A model generated the notes under the pieces. The model saw only the letters and a program-made list of their open reading frames with translations, had not been told where the DNA came from and did no database searches. From Verrucomicrobiia bacterium (GTDB taxonomy: Bacteria; Verrucomicrobiota; Verrucomicrobiia; Limisphaerales; UBA8199), in NCBI GenBank assembly GCA_035946615.1, contig DASYZB010000062.1, forward strand, positions 1 to 57,528: 57,528 bases of DNA. Direction: 5' to 3'. The position numbers were made by a program, and so were the translations under genes. How positions within the stretch are numbered: position 1 is the stretch's first letter; each line of letters opens with the position of its first letter. Below are positions 52,771 to 57,528 of the stretch, piece after piece.

Positions 52771-53898
52771 ATGGACCTCGCGCGCTTTCATGCCATTACT
52801 GGAGTGTATCCGCGGTTGCGCGTTGGGGTCCTGGGGGATTTCTGCCTGGACCGCTACCTCGAGATTGATCCAACCCGAGAGGAGGTTTCAATCGAGACGG
52901 GTCTGCCAGTTCATAATGTGGTGAATGTGCGGGCGCAGCCTGGCGGGGCTGGAACGATCCTGAACAACCTGGTGGCGCAGGGTATCGGGACGATACACCC
53001 CATTGGGTTTGCCGGGGATGACGGCGAGGGGTTCGAGTTGCGGCGCGCGCTCGAAAGCAGGCCCGGGGTGCGGCTCGATTTCTTCATCAAAACCAACCAA
53101 CGCCGCACCTTCACGTATTGCAAACCCCTGGTGGTTGCCGCAGGCAAAGCGCCTGTGGAATTGAACCGCCTCGATTCAAAGAATTGGACGCCTACGCCCC
53201 CGGCCATCGAGGAGGAATTGGCCAGGCGGTTGCTCGGACTGAGCGGTTCCATCGATGCCCTCATCGTTTTGGACCAGGTCGATCTCCCGCAAACGGGGGT
53301 GGTGACGACACGAGTGCTCAAGGCGCTCGATGAGTTTGCGGCAAAAAACCCCGGCCTTCCGGTGCTTGCGGACGGCCGCCGCGGGTTGGCCGGATTCCCG
53401 CCGGTTATCTTCAAAATGAATGCGGAGGAATTACAGAGAAGTCGTGTGCTACAACCGGAAGGACCGCGGGATGGACTACACGCAGAGGGAGCCCTCTGCC
53501 CTCCCGCTGCGACGGCGCGACAGCGCGGCGAGTCGGAAGGGGAGGGGGAGGAACTTCGGCGGCTTGGGGTGAGCGCGTTTGATGACATTAAACAAACCGC
53601 GCTGGCTCTCGCCAGAAAGAACCAACGCCCGGTTTTTATTACCTTATCCGAACGCGGCATTCTTGGGGCGGCGCCTGGAGGCAGGTTGGACCATGTCCCG
53701 GCCCTGGCGACTCGCGGGCCGATTGACATTGTAGGGGCGGGTGATGCCGTCTCTGCCAACCTGACAACGGCCCTGGCGGCTGGCGCGACTGTGAACGAAG
53801 CTATGGAACTGGCCAACGCGGCTGCCTCCATTGTCATTCACAAGCTCGGGACAACCGGGACGGCCAGTGTGGCTGAAATTGCCGAACTGGCGCGCTGA
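52771..53898 (+). CDS. PfkB/RfaE-type sugar kinase with an internal repeat-derived insertion
   Basis: 375 residues. Ribokinase-fold motifs: RVGVLGDFCLDRYLEIDPTR, NVRAQPGGAGTILNNLVAQG (substrate Gly-Gly), a beta-strand run with VLADGRRGL, and PIDIVGAGDAVSANL with catalytic Asp325. Overall it is closest to HldE/RfaE domain I (heptose-7-phosphate kinase), though the substrate could be another sugar phosphate. Residues ~223-261 (rich in Arg, Gly and Glu) do not fit the fold. They contain a sequence repeated at the end of the window, so they look like an in-frame repeat insertion. Follows the unknown gene by 12 nt. Confidence 0.88.
   Translation: MDLARFHAITGVYPRLRVGVLGDFCLDRYLEIDPTREEVSIETGLPVHNVVNVRAQPGGAGTILNNLVAQGIGTIHPIGFAGDDGEGFELRRALESRPGVRLDFFIKTNQRRTFTYCKPLVVAAGKAPVELNRLDSKNWTPTPPAIEEELARRLLGLSGSIDALIVLDQVDLPQTGVVTTRVLKALDEFAAKNPGLPVLADGRRGLAGFPPVIFKMNAEELQRSRVLQPEGPRDGLHAEGALCPPAATARQRGESEGEGEELRRLGVSAFDDIKQTALALARKNQRPVFITLSERGILGAAPGGRLDHVPALATRGPIDIVGAGDAVSANLTTALAAGATVNEAMELANAAASIVIHKLGTTGTASVAEIAELAR
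53458..53488 (+). repeat. Dispersed repeat copy inside the sugar-kinase gene
   Basis: AAGGACCGCGGGATGGACTA at 53459 and the following 10 nt (CACGCAGAGG) match 57361-57390 at 26 of 30 positions. The flanking ~70 nt, up to ~53553, are G/C-rich and look like part of the same inserted element. Confidence 0.7.
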
Positions 53899-53974
53899 GT
53901 AGGTAATAAACCCCACTGCAATCTGGCCGGGGGGGACCGAGGTTATTCCAAACAAGGAGAAAGGAGTCTGTTGT

Positions 53975-54601
53975 ATGAAAATCCTCGGAATGTTCACGAT
54001 TGCTTCGTTTCTGCTCTTTGCGACCGTTTGCGCGGCCGACAACCACGAAGCGGACAAAGGGTTGGAGGGGAGTTTGCGAGCCGTTCTTAACGAACGTCAT
54101 GTTCACGTCAACGTCCACGACGGCATTGTCACCCTCGACGGGAAGGTGCCTACCGAAGCGGACCGCCAACGAATCGATTCGCTGGTGCGCGATACCGCCG
54201 GTGTGGTGGCGGTAAAGGACAATTTGAAGGTGACTCTCCCTTCGCCAGGAGTGCTGGGCGCGCAACCCTCGACAGTGCCGGTTTATGCAACTCCTCCGCC
54301 AGTGGTGGCAACCCCAGCACCGGTGGTGACCGTTCCAACGCCGGTGATTATTCCCCAGTATCCCAAGCTCAAGGTGCAGCCTTGGTCGAGCGACGACGTC
54401 TTGGCAGCCAAACGGATTGCCCGCCAGTTGCAAGAGGATGATGTCCCCTCAGCGGGGCTGGAGAATGTGACCATCATGGTCAGGAACGGAACGGTGAGCT
54501 TGCAGGGCACGGCGGGTTCGACCGCTCACGATGCGATCATCGCCTCGATCCAGCATGTTAGCGGCCTAACCGCTATCTACGACCAGTTGCAACGGGATTA
54601 A
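53975..54601 (+). CDS. Exported protein with two BON domains
   Basis: 208 residues; signal peptide (MKILGMFTIASFLLFATVCA) then a BON domain (residues ~28-90, HVHVNVHDGIVTLDGKVPTE, DTAGVVAVKDNLKV), a Pro/Val/Thr-rich linker (~95-130), and a second BON-like domain (~140-205, NVTIMVRNGTVSLQGTAGST). ATG 53975 has AAGGAGAAAGGAG upstream. BON domains bind phospholipid; such periplasmic proteins (OsmY-, DolP-like) protect or maintain the outer membrane under stress. No neighbour suggests a specific job. Confidence 0.9.
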   Translation: MKILGMFTIASFLLFATVCAADNHEADKGLEGSLRAVLNERHVHVNVHDGIVTLDGKVPTEADRQRIDSLVRDTAGVVAVKDNLKVTLPSPGVLGAQPSTVPVYATPPPVVATPAPVVTVPTPVIIPQYPKLKVQPWSSDDVLAAKRIARQLQEDDVPSAGLENVTIMVRNGTVSLQGTAGSTAHDAIIASIQHVSGLTAIYDQLQRD

Positions 54602-54794
54602 GCTTGCAGGTTAACCACAGGCACTGAGGCTCAGAGAAGACTGCGCGAAGCCGCTTTCGGTGGTTTGGTTTTCTCAATGCCTCGGCGCCTGTGCGGGTTG
54701 ATAATTTCGCTACTACGGTTACCAAGGCGCCGAGCAAGCGGCAGAGGGCTCACCCCTTTTAAGGGAGTTAAAGTTGTGGGGCAAAATGAGGGAA

Positions 54795-54834
54795 GCGCAA
54801 TTTGGCGCAACCAAGCGCAATTTACCGCAATTTT
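54795..54834 (+). repeat. Decamer array A (unit GCGCAATTTG)
   Basis: Four consecutive 10-nt units: GCGCAATTTG, GCGCAACCAA, GCGCAATTTA, CCGCAATTTT. Confidence 0.75.
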
Positions 54835-54940
54835 TTCCAGGCGCGGAGGGAGGGAGTACGAAGTTTGACATTGAATTTTTAGAAAGGAGACCACCGATTG
54901 GGGTTTGGGGGCGCCACCGCCGCTGCGGTGCATTTCGTAG

Positions 54941-54990
54941 CTTAATTTACCTTAATTTGGTTTAATCTGGCTTAATTTGGCTTAATGGGG
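54941..54990 (+). repeat. Decamer array B (unit CTTAATTTGG)
   Basis: Five consecutive 10-nt units: CTTAATTTAC, CTTAATTTGG, TTTAATCTGG, CTTAATTTGG, CTTAATGGGG. Confidence 0.9.
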
Positions 54991-55035
54991 GCAAGGGGAA
55001 AACTGCAGAATGCCGCGAAGGAAAACTGAAATAGG

Positions 55036-55075
55036 TCCGGTTGAGTGCGGTTGGCTCCGGTTGACTCCGGTTTTT
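55036..55075 (+). repeat. Decamer array C (unit TCCGGTTGAC)
   Basis: Four consecutive 10-nt units: TCCGGTTGAG, TGCGGTTGGC, TCCGGTTGAC, TCCGGTTTTT. Confidence 0.85.
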
Positions 55076-55270
55076 TTGAGGAAGAGCAGCGAGAGCCAAC
55101 GTGACGAATCGCCAGTAGCCACCGATAGCCAATAGCCGATGGCCATGGCGTATTGAGTATAGAAGAGGGGAACAGGGGGCGGTAAAACAGGGGGGACACA
55201 CCCTCACCCCCTTGTTTTGCCGTCAACCCGTCAGGAACACAGAAAGATGGGCATTTTTTTCAAAAAGATC

Positions 55271-55314
55271 CGTCAATTTCCCGTCAATTATCCGTCAGGC
55301 ATCCGTCAATTTCG
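55271..55314 (+). repeat. 11-nt array D (unit CGTCAATTTCC)
   Basis: Four consecutive 11-nt units: CGTCAATTTCC, CGTCAATTATC, CGTCAGGCATC, CGTCAATTTCG. Two further CGTCA cores lie at 55221 and 55229. Confidence 0.85.
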
Positions 55315-55343
55315 AGATTTCGAGACGCTGGTAGGGGGAAAAA

Positions 55344-55387
55344 ACCGGGCAAGACGCCCGGTGATCTCGCAGGCGAGGACGCCTGCG
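55344..55387. repeat. Two adjacent perfect hairpins (REP-like)
   Basis: ACCGGGC-AAGAC-GCCCGGT (55344-55362) and CGCAGGCG-AGGA-CGCCTGCG (55368-55387), only 5 nt apart, 110 nt before the ATPase start codon. Confidence 0.8.
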
Positions 55388-55496
55388 GCACACGAGGAGG
55401 GGAATTGGGCCTAGAAGGTGCTTTACTGCGGGTGGAGTGGGTTCGGAAATGTTAATCGTTTCTGATGAGAGGCGGATAATTGGAAGGAAATGAAGT

Positions 55497-57167
55497 ATGA
55501 ATAATGATGAAAGCGAGCGAAGAGAAGCAGAGGAGCCCCAGGATAAAAGCAAGGCGGATGTGGCACATCCAGGGCCGGAGGGTAACGGAAGTGGACAGGA
55601 AGCGTCCAAGGACGGGACAGTGAAAGGCAAAGGTTCTGGGGCGGAACAGGCGGGCAACGGTTCAGGCGGCGGCTTGAAAGGGCAGGGAGGTGGAGCGCAG
55701 GCGGCGGAGAGCGCGGGTCCGGGTTCGGAGGGCGCGGCTGAGATTGGGAGCGAGGAGCGGGAGGCGGAGATGGGGCCGGGCGAGGAGGGCGACGGGGTGT
55801 TTGCCAAGGCCGCGGCGTTTGGGAAGGCGATAGGGAACGGGACGGGGGCGGCCGAGGACCTGTATTTATGGGAGGAAGGTGTTGCGGTGGAGCCTTGGGA
55901 TGAGCCGGTGGATGGGAAGGAGTTGCTGAATGAATTGACGCTCTGGCTCAAGCGGTATGTGGTCCTGGCGCAATGGAGCGCGGAGACCTTGGCGCTGTGG
56001 ATAGCACACACCTATGCGTTCGAGTTGCGGCCTGTGGCGACTTACATTGGGATTGAATCGCCGGAGAAGCGGTGCGGGAAGACGACGTTGCTGACGGGCT
56101 TATGCGAATTGGTGAACCGGCCAATTGTGGCGTCGAACATCAGTTCGCCGGCGTTTTACCGGGTGATCGAGGACAAGAAGCCGACGTTGCTGATCGATGA
56201 GTGGGACACGGTGCTGCACCGGAACCGGGAACTGAAGGGGATATTGAATTCGGGCTACAAGAAGAGAACGGCGTATGTGATCCGGATGACGCCGAAGGCA
56301 AATGCGGGAGGTGCCAAGAAGGAAAGCGCCCAGGCGAAAGAGGCAAATGGCAAGGGGCAGGGGAACGGGCTGGAGCTGGGGCGTTTTTCGAGCTGGTGTC
56401 CGAAGGTGATAGCGACGATCAAACATCTGCCTGAGACGCTGGCGGACCGGTGCATTATTATACGGATGGACCGTAAGACGTCGAAGGAGAAGTGCGAGCG
56501 GATGAGGAACCTGGACGGGAAGGATTTGAGACGGAAGTGCGCGCGGTTTGTGGCGGACCACGCGCAGGAGATAGCGAAGGCGCAACCGGAGTTGCCGGAG
56601 GATTTGAACGACCGCGCGGCGGACATTTGGGAGCCGCTGCTGGCGATAGCGGACCTGGCTGGGGGAGACTGGGCGGAGAAGGCGCGGCAGGCGGCGGTGG
56701 CATTAACGGTGGGGGCGCAAGAGGAGAGCCCGATTGGAACACTGTTGCTGGACATCTGGGTTCTGCTGTTGCAGCAGGAGAGTGATGAGAACAACCAGTG
56801 GATGAAAAGCAGCGGCGGGGTGAGGATGTTCAGCAGGGACATCGTGGCAGGGCTGAACCGGAGCGAGGACCGTCCGTGGGTGGTGATGCGGCGGGGAAAG
56901 GAAGTGACGGAGCGGTGGCTGTCGCAGCAGTTGAATCCGTATGGAGTGCGGCCGCGGACGATATGGATTGGGGAAGTTTCGGCAAAGGGATATATGGCGG
57001 AGGATTTCACTGAGACATTCCGGCGGTATATGCCGAAGGCGATGGCGCAGGCGTTTTTGGATGAGCAGGCGTCGATGCGCAAGAGGTATGAAGCGGAGAA
57101 GGCGAGATTGGCGGAGGAGGCGAAGAAGAAGGAGGGTGGGAATGGGGACAGCAGACAGGGGGGATGA
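55497..57167 (+). CDS. DUF3631-type P-loop ATPase of mobile-element character
   Basis: 556 residues from ATG 55497 (GGAAGGAAA upstream). Residues 1-110 are low-complexity, rich in Gly, Glu and Ala. The DUF3631 ATPase region follows (~130-480): AQWSAETLALWIAHTYAFEL, Walker A ESPEKRCGKTTLLTGLCELV, Walker B KPTLLIDEWDTVLHRNRELK, and an arginine-rich region IKHLPETLADRCIIIRMDRK. The C-terminus is a charged coiled coil (RKRYEAEKARLAEEAKKKEG). Such proteins occur in plasmids, prophages and integrated elements, often next to primase or replication functions. The coding strand is unusually G-rich, unlike the C-rich genes at 33-40 kb. Precise activity unknown. Confidence 0.85.
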   Translation: MNNDESERREAEEPQDKSKADVAHPGPEGNGSGQEASKDGTVKGKGSGAEQAGNGSGGGLKGQGGGAQAAESAGPGSEGAAEIGSEEREAEMGPGEEGDGVFAKAAAFGKAIGNGTGAAEDLYLWEEGVAVEPWDEPVDGKELLNELTLWLKRYVVLAQWSAETLALWIAHTYAFELRPVATYIGIESPEKRCGKTTLLTGLCELVNRPIVASNISSPAFYRVIEDKKPTLLIDEWDTVLHRNRELKGILNSGYKKRTAYVIRMTPKANAGGAKKESAQAKEANGKGQGNGLELGRFSSWCPKVIATIKHLPETLADRCIIIRMDRKTSKEKCERMRNLDGKDLRRKCARFVADHAQEIAKAQPELPEDLNDRAADIWEPLLAIADLAGGDWAEKARQAAVALTVGAQEESPIGTLLLDIWVLLLQQESDENNQWMKSSGGVRMFSRDIVAGLNRSEDRPWVVMRRGKEVTERWLSQQLNPYGVRPRTIWIGEVSAKGYMAEDFTETFRRYMPKAMAQAFLDEQASMRKRYEAEKARLAEEAKKKEGGNGDSRQGG

Positions 57168-57528
57168 CCACCCTGGAAAAAGCGGGCCGCGGCCTGGGGG
57201 GGAAAATCAAAGCCGAGTTGGTGGCGGCTTGAGCTCTTGAGGGGTGTGGGAGGGGCGTGGAGTTGGGCTGCGCCGCCCAACTTGAGCCGCGTCAATGGGG
57301 GAGCCAAACCAACTAACTATGGGAAACCCCTTCGCCACGGCATCATCGGCCAGATAATGAAAGGACCGTGGGATAGACTACAAACAGAGGATATTCGGGG
57401 AATTTAGTGGCTGAGTTTGGGTAGAAGGGGAAGGAGCTTTTAGAATGAAGGCGGTTGGAACGGTATGATTGCACGCTGGAGGGCGGTAGGCGGAACTGAG
57501 ATCCAAACGCTTCGCGCTGGCCTTCGCT
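57168..57528. other. Window end: hairpin, repeat copy, no certain gene
   Basis: Holds a hairpin GTTGGGC-TGCGCC-GCCCAAC (57262-57281), possibly the terminator of the ATPase gene, and the repeat copy at 57361-57390. An open frame starts at ATG 57465 (MIARWRAVGGTEIQTLRAGL) and runs off the window; 21 codons are too few to judge. Confidence 0.5.
57361..57390 (+). repeat. Dispersed repeat copy, partner of the one in the sugar-kinase gene
   Basis: AAGGACCGTGGGATAGACTA followed by CAAACAGAGG; differs from 53459-53488 at four of 30 positions. Confidence 0.7.

Larger units (their letters stand above)
54602..55496. other. Gene-free region with several short-period tandem arrays and hairpins
   Basis: About 0.9 kb with no credible gene. 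It holds arrays of 10-11-nt direct repeats (listed separately), an AGCC-rich segment at 55094-55140, a hairpin around 55180-55222 (GGTAAAACAG against CTTGTTTTGCCG with G/C-rich arms), and two adjacent perfect hairpins at 55344-55387. It lies upstream of the DUF3631-type ATPase gene and may be its control or replication region (inference). Confidence 0.75.

Noticed and set aside
54795-55314. CRISPR array as explanation of the repeats
   Set aside because: The units are 10-11 nt, directly adjacent, and lack spacers; no cas gene is present.
56255-57307. A 350-codon minus-strand open frame over the ATPase gene
   Set aside because: Pro/Ser/Leu-rich shadow of the DUF3631 gene, which has Walker motifs and a ribosome site.
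57465-57528. A new gene starting at the window end
   Set aside because: Only 21 codons are visible, with no ribosome site that decides it; mentioned under the end region but not called.

Overview
The window looks like a chromosomal segment of a soil- or sediment-type Verrucomicrobiota bacterium (Pedosphaera/Limisphaera-like). I infer this from several lineage habits: an ECF sigma factor fused to a membrane segment and coiled coil, Tat-exported Gfo/Idh/MocA dehydrogenases, secreted LamG/Ig-like proteins with a characteristic C-terminal tail ending in YRV, bactofilins, a GPH sugar symporter beside glycoside hydrolases, and many short palindromic intergenic elements. No database search was possible, so the taxonomy is inference.

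Layout. 0-5.6 kb is a sugar-utilisation locus: the end of a GH43-like enzyme, a GH3 beta-glycosidase, a GPH-family symporter and a secreted CBM9-like protein. 5.7-13.7 kb holds surface and secreted genes on the minus strand (an Ig-domain remnant, a LamG/Ig protein, a GH18 chitinase-like enzyme just downstream of the fused sigma factor, and a frameshifted LamG relic), with xth between them. 13.9-20 kb has a GT-C type membrane glycosyltransferase, a conserved protein of unknown function, two bactofilins (one with zinc ribbons) and an M20 peptidase. 20-25 kb is an accessory stretch: small hypothetical genes, a DUF4304-like relic, a tandem C-type-lectin protein and a parallel beta-helix protein. 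25-33.4 kb carries dnaE, a Tat-exported oxidoreductase, a PhoPQ-activated-protein homologue and gmd.

33.5-40 kb has an isolated nuoA, two small genes, tRNA-Glu and an apparent ilvE-mcsA-mcsB-clpC operon (protein arginine phosphorylation and Clp proteolysis). 40-45 kb has a DUF2905 membrane protein, an MsbA-like ABC exporter, nnr and a second Tat oxidoreductase. 45.3-50.7 kb is a tight run pagL-nadC-birA-coaX-trpA-manC. 50.6-54.6 kb has a HAD phosphatase, an unknown possibly deoxyhypusine-synthase-like protein, a PfkB/RfaE-like kinase interrupted by a repeat, and a two-BON-domain secreted protein.

The last 3 kb is the most unusual. A gene-free stretch of about 0.9 kb carries several unrelated short direct-repeat arrays, each with a 10- or 11-nt period (one helical turn), plus strong hairpins. 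It sits directly upstream of a DUF3631-type P-loop ATPase gene with G-rich composition. I suggest, as inference, a replication or regulatory module of an integrated element.

A second theme is dispersed short repeats. At least five families occur, and several overlap the 3' ends of genes or sit inside one.
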